From Arachis hypogaea (Eukaryota > Streptophyta > Magnoliopsida > Fabales > Fabaceae): a DNA stretch of 64,000 bases. The notes under the pieces were generated by a model. The model searched no databases and was not told the DNA's origin. It saw nothing but the letters and a program-made list of their open reading frames with translations. The number at the start of each line of letters is the position of its first letter. The stretch's first letter is position 1. The DNA lies in the NCBI RefSeq assembly GCF_003086295.3, contig NC_092054.1, forward strand, positions 58,815,546 to 58,879,545, written 5' to 3'. This document shows positions 41,923-53,215 of this stretch, in pieces. A program made the position numbers and the translations under genes.

Positions 41923-43365
41923 AAGTATAGTTTCTAAACCTTCAAAAGTCCTTTCATACAAAGGTTTTGGGTGTCAGAAGTAACAAACCCCTTTTAAAAA
42001 TTGTTAACCGAGTATTCAAACCTCGGGTCATCTTCTCAAGGAACTGCAAGGAAGTATGTTCTTATTATTGGCTATAAAGGTTGTAATAGGGGTTTAGAAG
42101 GTGAGAAGCAAGTGATTTGAATGACAAGTAGAGTAAATGGCAATTAAAATAAATAAATACTGTAAAGCAAACTTCTGGCAAGGTAAAAGAAATTGGAAGT
42201 CCAACTTAGTTATCTCTCTCAACAATAATGAAAGTTGAATCTAAATTCCACTTAGTTAACCTTTACTAAAGTAAAGGAAAGTCAAGGGACTAATTAGTTT
42301 GACCTTCGAATCCTTTTTATTTCCTAAGAAAAAGTTGGGGTTATTGAAGTTCAGTTCAATTAGCAAGATAATGATTATCAATTATGCTGAGTTTAATAAT
42401 GTTAAGTTACTGATTTCTTAACCAAGACCAAAAGGGAAAAAGTAAAATTGTTGGAATAAAAATATCCTTAGATAGAAAGCAATGATAACACAAATTAAGG
42501 AGAAAGCAATCAATAACTGAAATACCTCAAATAATCATTAATTCAAATCATAACATGGGAAGGATTCATAAGTCAAGTTGGCAACATTTATAGGTACGAA
42601 TAAAAGCATTGAAGTAAATATTAAACCTGGATCGAGAGTCACTCTTACAAACTAAGAGAAGTCCTAAATCCTAATCCTAATCCTAAGAGAGAGAGGAGAG
42701 AACCTCTCTCAAACTAAATCTAAATCATGGAAAGTGAAAATTGGCGAGCTCTCTCTGAATGGATGCGTTCCCCCACTTTGTAACCTCTGGTCTATGCCTT
42801 CTGGACTTGGATTTGGGCCAAAAAGGGCTTCAGAATTCGCTATGAGCGTTTTCTACAATTTCTGGTACGTGGCCTCTGTCACGCGTCCGCGTGGGTCACG
42901 CAGTCGCATCATTCGGAGCATTTCTTTGCCACGGGGTCGCGTCAGTCATGCGACCGCGTCATGTGCGTTCTGCTTAAGGCGCACGGTCGCGTCAGTCATG
43001 CGGCCGCGTCGCTGCTGATTCGCGCTTGGCACGCGATCGCTTCGTCCATGCGATCGCGTGGATGCCAGTTTCTTCAGAAGCTCCGTTTTGTGCTTTCCTT
43101 CCATTTTTGTATGTTTCCTTTTCCATCCTTTAAGTCATTCTGCCTTAGAAAATCTGAAACTACTCAACACACTAATCACGGCATCAAATGGAAATAAATG
43201 TAATTAAAATAATTAATATTAAAGCTTAGGAAACATGTTTTTCACATACATCACATAATAAGGAAGGGAAAGTAAAACCATGCAATTAATATGAATAAGT
43301 GGGTGAAGGATTGAATAAATCACTCAAACTAAGCACAAAATAACTCATGAAATATGGGTTTATCA
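41923..43365 (-). repeat. Right (5') LTR of Element 4
   Basis: It matches 17398-17521 plus 27427-28746. It ends GGTTTATCA at 43365, next to TSD ACCAA. The first 52 bases of the LTR are missing, together with the adjacent primer site, which a single internal deletion would explain. The CGCG-type palindromic cluster lies at about 42880-43065. Confidence 0.9.
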
Positions 43366-45821
43366 ACCAACCTCACAAAAGTGTTCGACACCATCAGAAA
43401 GCATGGTATGTGGCTTAACCCAGCAAAATGTACCTTCACAGTAGAAGCCGGCAAATTCCTGGGCTTCATGCTCACACAGAGAGGAATTGAGGCAAACCCA
43501 GATAAATGCCAGGCTATACTCAGCTTGAAAAGTCCGACCTGTGTTAAAGAAGTACAACAGCTCAACGGAAGACTGGCAGCTCTGTCCAGGTTCTTAGCCG
43601 GTTCGGCCATAAGATCGCTCCCCTTTTACGCGACATTAAGAAAGGAAAAAAGGTTTGAGTGGACCAAAGAGCGCGAAAAAGCCTTTCAAGATTTCAAAAG
43701 TTTCTTGGGACAACCACCCATTCTTACCCGACCACGGGAAGGAGAAGCACTCATACTATACCTGACAGTAGGAAATCGGGCAATAGCTTCAGCACTAGTT
43801 AGAAAAGATGAAAGCAGGCAACAACCCATCTACTTCATCAGCAAAGCCCTACAAGGGGCCAAGCTAAACTATGAAAAAATAGAAAAGTTTGCCTACGCTC
43901 TCATAATCACTTCCTGACGACTTTGCCCATACTTTCAAGCACACACTATTAAGGTTCAGACCAGCCAGCCCATAAAAAGTATTGTACAGAAGACAGACTT
44001 AGCTGGAAGAATACTACAGTAGGCAGTCGAGTTGTCCAAAGTCGATTTGCAATCTGAAGCTCGAACCGCCATCAAATCACAGTATCTGGCTGACTTCATC
44101 GCCAAGTACACAGATACCTCGAGAACTCCCATAAAGTGGAATCTCTACGTGGACGGATCGTCAAACAAAGCCGGGAGTGGGGCAGGTGTGATAACAGAAA
44201 GTGATCAGGAAACCCAAATTGAGCTATCACTAAGTTTGAATTCCCTGCTTCAAATAATCAAGCCGAGTACGAAGCATTACTGGTTGGTTTGAGGCTGGCT
44301 AAGGAGGTAGGAGTTCAAAAGCTCACCATCTTCAGTGATTCTCAAATAGTTACCTCACAAATAGAAGGGAAGTACCAAGCTAAAGACCCCACCATGAAGA
44401 AATATCTGGACAAGACTAGAGAACAGCTCAGATAACTCGGGGAATATGAAATCCAACACATACCTCGGGAACAGAACGCTCGAGCTGATGCACTCTCAAA
44501 ACTAGCCAGCACCAAACCAGGGGGCAATAATAGAAGCCTCATCCAGGAAACACTGCAAAGCCCATCAATTTTAGAGGAAGAAAAGGTCTTAGCCATATCA
44601 GGTCAGGATCAGGCGTGGATGACCCCCACAATCAAATACCTCAAAACAGAAACACTCCCCGCAGACAAGAAAGAGGCAAAGCATCTAATACGAGAAGCAC
44701 AGTACTACACCATGGTGGGCGACATCTTATACAGGAGAGGGTTCTCAACACCCCTCCTAAAATGTGTACCGACCTCCAATACAAAAGAGGTCCTGGAAGA
44801 AGTACACAGTGTTATGTGTGGTAACCACTTGGTGGCACGAGCTCTTTCCAAAAAGGTACTCCGAGCTAGATTCTTTTGGCCGACCTTGTAAAAAGAAGCA
44901 ATAGAGTTCGTCAAGACATGTTCACCATGTCAAAAGAATGTTAACTTCCACATCACCCCACCAGAAGAGCTCATCAGTGTAACGTCACCCTGGCCGTTCG
45001 CAAAATGGGGACTAGACCTCCTCGGACCCTTTCCCCAAGGATCGGGACAAGTCAAATTCCTCATTGTAGGGGTGGACTATTTTACAAAATGGATTAAGGC
45101 AGAACCCCTAGCCAATGCCACTGCTCAACAAAGTCGTAAATTTCTATATAGGAATATTATTACAAGGTTTGGAGTCCCTTACTCCATCACCACAGACAAT
45201 GGCACTCAATTTACTGATACATGTTTCAGAAACTTGGTGACCGACTTAAAAATAAAGTACCAATTCACATCCGTAGAACACCCACAAGCTAATTGACAAG
45301 CAGAAGCTGCCAACAAAGTCATACTAGCAGGGTTGAAGCGAAGACTACAAAGTGCAAAGGAAGCTTGGGCCGAAGAGCTCCCACAAGTCCTATGGGCATA
45401 TCGAACAACTCCACACTCCACCACAGGAGAATCACCTTTCTGACTTGCTTACAAAATGGAGGCAATAATCCCAGTAGAGATAGAGGAAGGATCCCCCAGA
45501 ATAATCCTCTACAATGAAAATACCAATTCCCAAACTCAGAGGGAAGAGCTCGACCTACTTCCAGAAGTCCGAGAAAGAGCTCGGATTAAAGAGGAAGCGC
45601 TAAAGCATCGAATGGCCTCAAGGTATAATCAGAGAGTAGTCCAGCGAAGCTTCGCCAACAATGATCTCATCTTAATCTGAAATGACATCGAAGCAGGTCG
45701 ATCAGGAGAAGGAAAGCTAGTAGCTAACTGGAAAGGACCTTACTACAAAGTGTCCGACATGGAAGGGCGAGAGCTACCAAGGTTATTGCATGCATGTAAC
45801 CTGAGAAGGTACTATAGTTAG
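43366..45821 (+). pseudogene. Rest of pol of Element 3: RT end, two RNase H domains, integrase
   Basis: It continues the RT frame directly from 17345 (LTKVFDTIRKHGMWLNPAKC). RNase H follows at about 43700-43915. After a linker there is a second RNase H (WNLYVDGSSNKAGSGAGVI near 44140-44195, DSQIVTSQI near 44337), a duplication characteristic of Tat elements. Integrase spans about 44620-45821 with a zinc-binding region (EVHSVMCGNHL, then CSPCQKN), the core motifs GLDLLGPF, TTDNGTQF and QAEAANK, and a C-terminal WKGPYYKV. In-frame stops are at 43915-43917, 44889-44891, 45294-45296, 45441-45443 and 45678-45680, with a further stop near 44433 and a frame change near 44240. It is not functional. 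Confidence 0.88.
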
Positions 45822-46181
45822 AAAGTGATAAAAATCTTAGGTCTAGGTGCACTCTTTTTCCTGGAAAGGTTTTTTAATGAGGCGCCAAGCCAAGATCTAC
45901 AAAATTGCCCGATTGAGAAGAGTAAGCACTTATATGTATATACTCTCGTCTATTTTATATTTTCTACCTGAACAAAGCTTTTCAGATTCCATAAAAAGGT
46001 TATCTACTAAGACGTATTAATCTGAGTGCAAGAATTCACCATCCGAATACGATAAGATCAGCAAGATGAAAACCAAATTCATCGCCCGATCACGACAAAG
46101 TTGGCAAGATGAGAACCAAACTCATCGCCCGATTACAAGGAAATTGGCAAGGTGAAAGAAAAAAAACAGACTAATGCAGGA
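45822..46181 (+). other. Post-integrase spacer of Element 3
   Basis: Noncoding. From about 46063 to 46150 two adjacent copies of a 43-base unit occur (AAGATGARAACCAAAYTCATCGCCCGAT...), the first of the tandem structures in this element's 3' region. Confidence 0.55.
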
Positions 46182-46760
46182 AGTTATAAAAAGCAATCCA
46201 TAAAAAGTGGCCTGACGTGGTCTTACTAAAAATTGATTACTAAAAATAATTTAAGAAGTACCGACACAGAAGTCGGACAAGGCAATCAACAAAAGTTATA
46301 AAAAGCAATCCATAAAAATTGGCCTAACGAGGTCTTACTAAAAATGGATTACTAAAAATAACTTAAGAAGGACCGACAAAAGAGAAGTCGGACCAAGCCA
46401 ACCAACGCAGAAAGTTATAAAAAGTAATCCATAAAAAGTGGCCTGACGAGGTCTTACTAAAAATGGATTACTAAAAATAACTTAAGAGGATTCGACAAGA
46501 AGAAGTTGGACCCAACCCATCAACACAAAAAGTTATAAAAATTAATCCATAGAAAGAGGCTTGGCGAGGTCCGAGCAAAAATGGATTACTAAAAATAACT
46601 TGAGAATTCAACAAGAAGAAGTCGAACCAAACCCATCAGCGCAAAAAGTTATAAAAAGTAAATCCATAGAAAGAGGCCTGGCAAGGTCTGAGTAAAAATG
46701 GATTACTGAAAATAACTCAAAAGAGTTCAACAAGAGAAGCCGACCAAAGAAAATGGTATC
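46182..46760 (+). repeat. Tandem array of five ~115-base units in Element 3
   Basis: Units begin AGTTATAAAAA at 46182, 46294, 46413, 46531 and 46647 (periods 112, 119, 118 and 116). Each contains AATCCATA(A/G)AAAG, a GGCC/GGCTTGRCG block, GATTACTRAAAATAA and a GTCGGAC-like end. They lie between integrase and the 3' LTR, a region known to be hypervariable and satellite-forming in Tat elements. Confidence 0.88.
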
Positions 46761-47221
46761 TCAAACCAAGAAAGTCGACCATCCAAAGCATGTGCTAAAA
46801 GAAACGCATCCCTGTCCAAAAAGCCATAACGAAACAACAAGTCTATCGAAATTGTTCAAAGACTAACTAAAAGGGTTCTTTCAAAACACTAAAAAGTTGT
46901 TGAGCAAGTTAGTCCCAAGGGTCATCTCGCCCAACTAGAGGACAGATAAAAGATCTAATCAAAAAGAGGTCGGACAAGCAGAGTACCAACACTCTATAAA
47001 GATCTACAAAAGTTACAAAGTTTGCAAAAGAAATAATCAGCAATCACTAAAAGACTCAGAAGGCAACATGAAAGAGAGCTTCAAGAGTTCAAAAGCATTT
47101 TTTTATCTATTAGGTTGCATAGAAGCAACTAACAGTCAAAGGAACCAAGTTATAATTAAAGAATACAAAAACTAGAGTTCAAAAGCCCACAAGTCGGGCT
47201 GTGGAGATAAAAACACATAAA
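46761..47221. other. Spacer between the tandem array and the antisense gene of Element 3
   Basis: A/G-rich noncoding sequence; I see no gene or further repeat. Confidence 0.5.
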
Positions 47222-49171
47222 TCATAAGGGGTGCAAGCTTTCCCCAGTAGCAGCATCAGTGGCAGAAGAAGGAGGAATGATATTCACAGGGACGGCGTCC
47301 ACGGTCCCATCATCACGGTTAAAAATTTCACAATCCGGATCAGGCTGGCAAGGGTCGATCTCAGCAGAAGGATTTGAAGAAGCCGTGGCAGCAGAAGCTT
47401 TGGCTGACGGGACAGGAAGAGGCTCGTCATCTTCATCATCTGGAACAGGCACTATCTTGCCCTCCTCTAGTATGTTGTCCAGACTAAAGAGAATCAGGTC
47501 GAGTTCAAGAGCAAGAATTCGGACCTGTGCCTTTAAATTTTCATACGCACCTATCACGTTATCTACCAGATGGCTCTGAAGATCGGCGTAATCCACAAGA
47601 GCATTTTCAAGCCTCCTCCTCAGCTCCAACACCTCGGCATAAGTGCGGGTGTAACTCTCCTTATACTTTTTTGCCATCTACTCTGCCAAATTTGTAGCTG
47701 CCTCAGCCCTGATGGCCTTCGACTTCTCCTTCTCCAAATCCAACTCCAGCTTAATAACCCTGGCATCAAGCTCATCCTTCAGACTTTTGATCCTATCAAA
47801 TTCTGACTTTGCGTCCTCCAAAAACTCCTTAGTTGCATGAACTAGGAAACCCTAGATAGTTCGAGACAAAGCTGCACCCATATGGGCCATCCGAATGCTA
47901 CCACTAGTAATAAAATTCAAATAACGAAGAATGGACACATCGTCCATAGGAAGTCAACCAAAGTGGGCAATCTGATTATCAACAAACCCCACCGCAACAA
48001 AATCTGGGGCATCCAAGTCAAAAGGCTCAACAGTTTTTTGTTTTTTAGGAGGAGGGCCAGCAGTAGGAGAAGAGGCAGCGCCAGTAGATGGTCGAGCTGG
48101 GTCAGAAGGAATAATTCGGACCTGAGGGGTTGGAATAACCTTCCTCGGTCCAGAAGCACTTGATACCGGTTTCTTTGGAGGAACCTGAGAAGACTCACCC
48201 TCTGCAGTCTTGGCCGAGATGTTGGAGGCAGCTGTCACTTTCTTAGCCCGACGATAGGCCTTCATGGAATCTACAGACTTCACCATCTTTTAAATAGGAA
48301 AACAAATTTATAATTAAGAAGGGGATAGATTGGCAAATAAACAAACAAACAGAGAAAAGCCACAAATCAAGTCGACAACTACTCAATTCAGTCTGAAGAA
48401 GAGAAGGGTCTCCTAAAAACTTCTTTGTGTCAAGATGGGAAGGCTCTCCACAAATTTCCTCCAACACATTCACAAAGGCCTGCTCGACCTCATCAAGACT
48501 CTCCCAGGAATACCTTGCTACTATTACATTCTTCTGCCAGCACAAAGGGAAATTAGGCTCATCATTTTCATCCAAAAAGAAGGGCCGAGCTCCCTCAATA
48601 GCTCAGACCTTGAAATGATAGTTTTTAAAGTCCCTAAAGGACTCGTCATACATAGAGAAAACTTTTTTCCTTGAGCGGATCGGAAAGAAACCCAGGAAGC
48701 TTTCTTCTTAATGGCCCCAGGCTTCGTCAACATAAAAAGATAAAGAAAAAGAGTTTGGGTAGGTCAGATATCCAGTTCCTAACACAACAACTGAAAGATT
48801 TTTATAAAACCCCAAGAGTTCGGGTGGAGTTGAGAAGGAGCCACATTACAAGACCACAACAACTCGGTCTCAAAAGGGGTAAAAGGAATGATAATATTCA
48901 ACTGACTAAAGAAATAGTCATAAGCATAGAAGAAGGGATGTTCTCCCTGAACCAAAGAGGGAAAACTAACTCTCTCCTCAGGATCGGGCGACACTAGCTC
49001 ATAATTCTTCTCTTGATCCTTATCACTACAAATCCTATGGTGCCTCCTAAGTCGCACACAATACTCATAATCAGCAACTGTGACACACATCAACACAACA
49101 GAGTCCAGCCAGTCAGACATGCCTTCCGAGATCTTGGTAGACATTTCAACAACGTTCTTGCGAAGAGACAT
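47222..49171 (-). pseudogene. Antisense gene of Element 3 (Tat-lineage aORF, putative gypsy-type transposon protein)
   Basis: Minus-strand coding blocks, in order, are 49171-48779, 48733-48524, 48575-48243, 48286-47954 and 47677-47222. Recognisable pieces are YEYCVRLRRHHRI, then SWVSFRSAQGKKFSL and RYSWESLDEVEQAFV, then the P/S/A-rich TPQVRIIPSD region, and finally a helical LELRRRLENALVDYADLQSH segment. This matches the antisense protein that Tat/Retand elements carry between integrase and the 3' LTR. Frame changes near 48730 and between blocks are partly decay and may include introns (an AAAG/ATGGTGAAG acceptor-like junction near 48286). Function is unknown. Confidence 0.72.
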
Positions 49172-50142
49172 GGGTCAACTATTCCTACAGAAAGAAAAAA
49201 GAAAAATGGGGTTACTACCAAACATCCCGGACAGATAAGGAAACAACTTGGATGATAATATATGATCACCAAGAATCAGAAACAGCAGTAAAAGGGAAAC
49301 CCTAGGATTCACACTAGAGTCCAGGGGCACCCTTTGGAGGCAATAACAAGACAAGAACCAGGAAAAAGGAAATCGACAACCTACCCCCTAAACATCTCGC
49401 AAACAAGAATCGACACTCCACGAAGAAAAAATCATCATCACCAGCAAAAAGCATCAAAAGTCACAACTTTCCCTACTGATAGTTCATCAATCAAAAGGTT
49501 GTTAAGCTAAAAACAAAAGCCAAGACAACGATACAAGAACAGCAACGAAAACCCTAAACAAGAAGGCGCACATTCTTCGCAAAAAAAGCGAGCAACAAAG
49601 ACATAATCTTTTCATAGAAGAATCAAAGTTTTTCAAAAAGCAAAAGCAAGATACAAAGTCAAAACCTTACATCAAAAGCATGCATAGTTGTCGAAAACGA
49701 AAAGAGATGGAGAAAGAAAATACCACACCTGAGGAAAAAGAAGAAAGCAACAACCGTTTCAAAGATGGTCGAGAAGATCAGGAAGAGACGACGATAGGCG
49801 CACGCCAAATAAACTTCTTCGAAAAGAGATGTGAAAACAGAAGGGTGCAAAAGGAGTGAAACGTCGTGAGCAAGAGAAGAGCGAAAAGAAAGGAGAAGAA
49901 AAACTGAAAAAGGGCTTAAAAATTTCAAAATGAAATGAAAAGAGGGAAATGGCAAAAGGAGTTAATGAGCATTTAAATCCTCGCACGTTTCCAAGAAAAG
50001 TGCAACGCGCGCTACAAAGAAAACGCTTCGCATTCAAAAGAAGCCCAGCAGGAGTTGTATAAAAAGCAAAATGCTCGAGCTCGAGTTCTCCCAAAGAGTC
50101 GAAATCTGAAGACACGACCCTGAAAAAGTAAAAGATCGAGCT
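49172..50142. other. Region between the antisense gene start and the polypurine tract of Element 3
   Basis: This would include the promoter and 5' leader of the antisense gene. A-rich on the + strand. I see no further gene; open frames at 49659-50145 on the minus strand are C/F/S-rich and probably chance. Confidence 0.5.
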
Positions 50143-50155
50143 CAAGCAGGGGCAC
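50143..50155 (+). promoter_or_regulatory. Polypurine tract of Element 3
   Basis: CAAGCAGGGGCAC directly precedes the LTR start TGTTCATACC at 50156, the usual place for plus-strand priming. Confidence 0.7.
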
Positions 50156-50659
50156 TGTTCATACCCTGGGTCGAGCTATCCGACCTAGGGAGATTGAAGA
50201 CAAAGTAACCGACTTCTTCAGGTCAGGACCCCCGACCTCTTCTCTAAAAGAGTTCGGCCAAATCAACATGAGGTTCCCGAACAGGCCCAAAAGAAGGGAC
50301 ACAGCCCAATCTAAAGGCAGTTAAAGCCTAGAAAGATAAGGGCGGTTCCCCAGAAGATAAAGATGACCTCACTTAAAGATAAAAGATAAGATAACTAACT
50401 TATCTTATCTAGAAAGGTCACTCCGCACTACTATAAATACACTGGAGCACCCAGGTATAACTCATACTCTGATTCTACTAAAAAACCTGCTTAAAGCCCA
50501 TGCTAACATAAGCATCGGAGTCTCTTGCAGATACCACCCCCCTCCGATGATCAAGGATCAGTAGCACCATCAAGTCCAACAAGTTGGACATGTCAGCTCC
50601 GGCCACCACCGCAGATCTCGTTCGAGATCGACCTACAGTTTCAGGTAACCCTCGGAACA
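50156..50659 (+). repeat. 3' LTR of Element 3
   Basis: A 504-base LTR starting TGTTCATACC and ending CTCGGAACA. It has a TATA box TATAAATA at 50432-50439. Before it lies a perfect 10-base inverted repeat (AGATAAGATA at 50384-50393, TATCTTATCT at 50401-50410). It is followed immediately by Element 6 LTR sequence, which fits insertion into that LTR; the left TSD is outside the window. Confidence 0.8.
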
Positions 50660-51225
50660 GTTAGTGTGAGTAACTTCATATGTAATTTCCTGACTCGAAG
50701 ATGTTAGTGACACCAACGTGGTCACTAACGTCCCAAAATCCCTTGAATCCACGTTACTCCTGGCGTTAGTGGCACTAACGTGGCCACTAACGCCACACCT
50801 TTCCTAAGCCCACGTTAATGGTGGCGTTAGTGGCACTAATATGGCCACTAATGCTACTCAATCTTCACCATCACTGGCGTTAATGGCATTAACGCCACCA
50901 CTAACGCCACAAGCTGCCTCATTCCATGTTAGTTGCACTAACTTGGCCACTAACGTGGCTCTTCTCCTGCTTCTTCTTGCCTGAAATTAACCAAACAATT
51001 TGCATCAAAGCCTTGCTCTAATCACAAGATAATGCCTCATTTATTGCATCCATTAATCCTTGCATTATTCTCATGAAAATGTTTAGAATTCACAATGTTT
51101 GATTGAATCAAGACATGAATGCATAACTCATCCAAATACTTGCTTATTGCCTAAGAAAATGCATGAAACTATCCTAAAACATACTCAAAATGGCTTGCAA
51201 AACTAGCCAAGATACCCTGGCATCA
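50660..51225 (-). repeat. Left (3') LTR of Element 6, partial
   Basis: It matches 57152-57220 plus 58713-59219 of the right LTR, ending GGCATCA. It contains a cluster of GTTAGTGGCACTAACGTGGCCACTAACG palindromic units at about 50705-50960. It starts at the Element 3 junction. Confidence 0.85.
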
Positions 51226-53215
51226 CAACACCAAACTTAAATCTTACTTGTTCCCAAGCAAGTGATAGAACATAAGCAAATGAATGAAAATACAGAGAGA
51301 TATGAGTCCTTATTAAGAGAATTATAACCCTAGTTCATAGAGTTTCATGCATGACAACTTAGGTTCATATCTTTGCTGGTTTCTAGGCTATAATATGCTC
51401 TTAAATACTCACTCTATTGCCTTCTATGAGATTCTTATTCTTGATCCTTAACTTAGCTTTGTTTTTGTTTTCTTTATCTTTTTAGAAGCTTATTACTTTA
51501 TTTAGCTAAGTGCTCTGTGTTAAGGTAACTCTATATGATAAGCTTTCAGCCAACACTCCCGAACCAGTTGGTTCAAGGTGCTAGGTGTTGAAACACTCCT
51601 GAGAACTTACTTACTCAAGCCTCTCCTCAACACATACACACCACAGGCACATGGCTTGTTATTCATTCCCTGAGACGTTGGTGCCCATCACCTCTTTGGG
51701 TTACAAAATATTTTGTGACAAGGTTGCTCTTGATAGTGGACTTTCAGTTGATAATCCTGGGTTAGTTAACCCAAGTTATCAAGTGATGAAGCACTCCTCA
51801 GAACCTAATCATCCAAGCATATCCTTGCACAAAGACACCACAGACATATATCTCAGGATTCAAACTATTGGTGCCTAGCTTTATTGCTTGCTCTTTTCTC
51901 TCTTTTGCATTTTCTTTTTCTTTCCAGGATATTTTTATTCATCTAAGTCTCATAGAGTGCATATTAAGCGCATATTTCAAGAGATATTCTAACTTTCAAC
52001 CTTATTGATGAACCAACTTAGTTAGCAAATACCACCACAAACACTAGGACTTAATTCTACAAACTTTGGACTTCACTCGTCTTTTTCACAATATTTTCTT
52101 ACATTTTCTTTTATTGAAGCTCAAGGACACGACATACAGTAAGATATGATGCAGTGGCCTAAACTTTTTAAAGCTAGCAAGCCAAAATACATAAGAGAAA
52201 CTAAATGATGCAACTGACTTAAAGACTGAAGGGACATTGATCAACAACAGTACAAGTGCACTTTCAATTGACAACTTTAATCAAGAAACAATACAACTTC
52301 TTGGTGCCCTCTTGTTTCCTCTTTGTCGTCACCACCTTTAGCTCTTGTATCCTTCTTTTCCTCCTTAAATGATGATGCATATTCCTTCCAAAAAGCTTGA
52401 CTGTTCTTCCTACAAAGGTATTGAAAGTTGCTTGCTTCCCAAGCACTTCAGTGGTTAGCATTCATGTATGTTTGTAAGCTTTTGAACTTACCTTGGTGTG
52501 TGAACACCAAACTTAGTTCATTACCTACTTCTTGATACAATGAGTTACATGCAATGTGCCACCATATGCTTTTTATCTTTTTGAGAAAACAACTTAAGAG
52601 AATTTCACAAATTAAATGGCTTCTGTGATTGTTTAGGATTAGTGATTTCTCATGTTAATTGAAGGATTGTAGTGTGTTCATGTGAAATTCATGGTGGAAT
52701 ACCAAACTTAATATCATACATTCATCTTTGAATTATTAACTCATGGAACAATCTCCTTTTGGCATCACAACACCAAACTTAATTCCTTGCAATGCACAGA
52801 AGGTTAACTTGACCTTTTATTAGACAAAGAAAAGAATCATAAAGAAGGTTTATCTCTGGTTGGGTTGCCTCTCAATAAACGCTTCTTTAACGTCACTAGC
52901 TTGACGGTTGTTATCTTGTTAGGGAGGATGATAATCATAATATATCAGATCCTCCCCTCTCAAAGTGAATTTGTCTCCACTTCCTTCCTTGCAGATCTCT
53001 ACATGCTCCAATGAGAGGACTTTGTTGATTGTGTACACTGAGGTAATTGATATGGTGTCACAGGAAAATGAGGTGGTATTAGTGGTTGGTGGATCGATAT
53101 CACTCTGTCCCCTGGAGAGAAGCCCTCTGTAGGGATTTTCTTATTTTTCCACCCTCTTGGCACCTTCTTTTCAAACCCCTTCTCTCCTTCAAGTGGTGAT
53201 TCAGTGATTTTTGTG
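51226..53215 (-). other. 3' noncoding region of Element 6
   Basis: AT-rich, noncoding, with ACACCAAACTTA-type motifs at about 51229, 52505, 52688 and 52771. The AAAGAAGCG/GAGGCAACCCA motif lies at about 52860-52895 in minus sense. No env-like gene is seen. Confidence 0.6.

Larger units (their letters stand above)
17346..43365 (-). mobile_element. Element 4: Athila-type LTR element carrying Element 5 and a pararetrovirus
   Basis: On the + strand it begins TGATGAGAGAAC at 17346 and ends GGTTTATCA at 43365, flanked by TSD ACCAA at 17341-17345 and 43366-43370. In its own (minus) sense: 5' LTR 43365-41923 (truncated at its end, with the primer site lost), a gag-like remnant fused to an acidic reading frame, a CGCG-rich repeat tract, an env-like gene, the pararetrovirus insertion, then polypurine tract and 3' LTR (split by Element 5). 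No protease, RT or integrase is present, so it would need enzymes in trans. Without the two insertions it would be about 8.5 kb. Confidence 0.85.
15253..50659 (+). mobile_element. Element 3: Tat/Retand-type Ty3-gypsy element, split by Element 4
   Basis: Two segments, 15253-17345 and 43366-50659, together read gag, protease, RT, RNase H, a second RNase H, integrase, tandem repeats, an antisense gene and a 3' LTR. The duplicated RNase H and the antisense gene between integrase and the 3' LTR are hallmarks of the Tat lineage. The 5' LTR and the first part of gag are missing at the Element 2 junction. Every coding region carries stops, so the copy is old and defective. Confidence 0.85.

Noticed and set aside
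49659..50145. Overlapping minus-strand frames before the Element 3 polypurine tract
   Set aside because: They are F/S/L/C-rich frames from A/G-rich DNA on the other strand, lacking similarity to the antisense gene blocks next to them.
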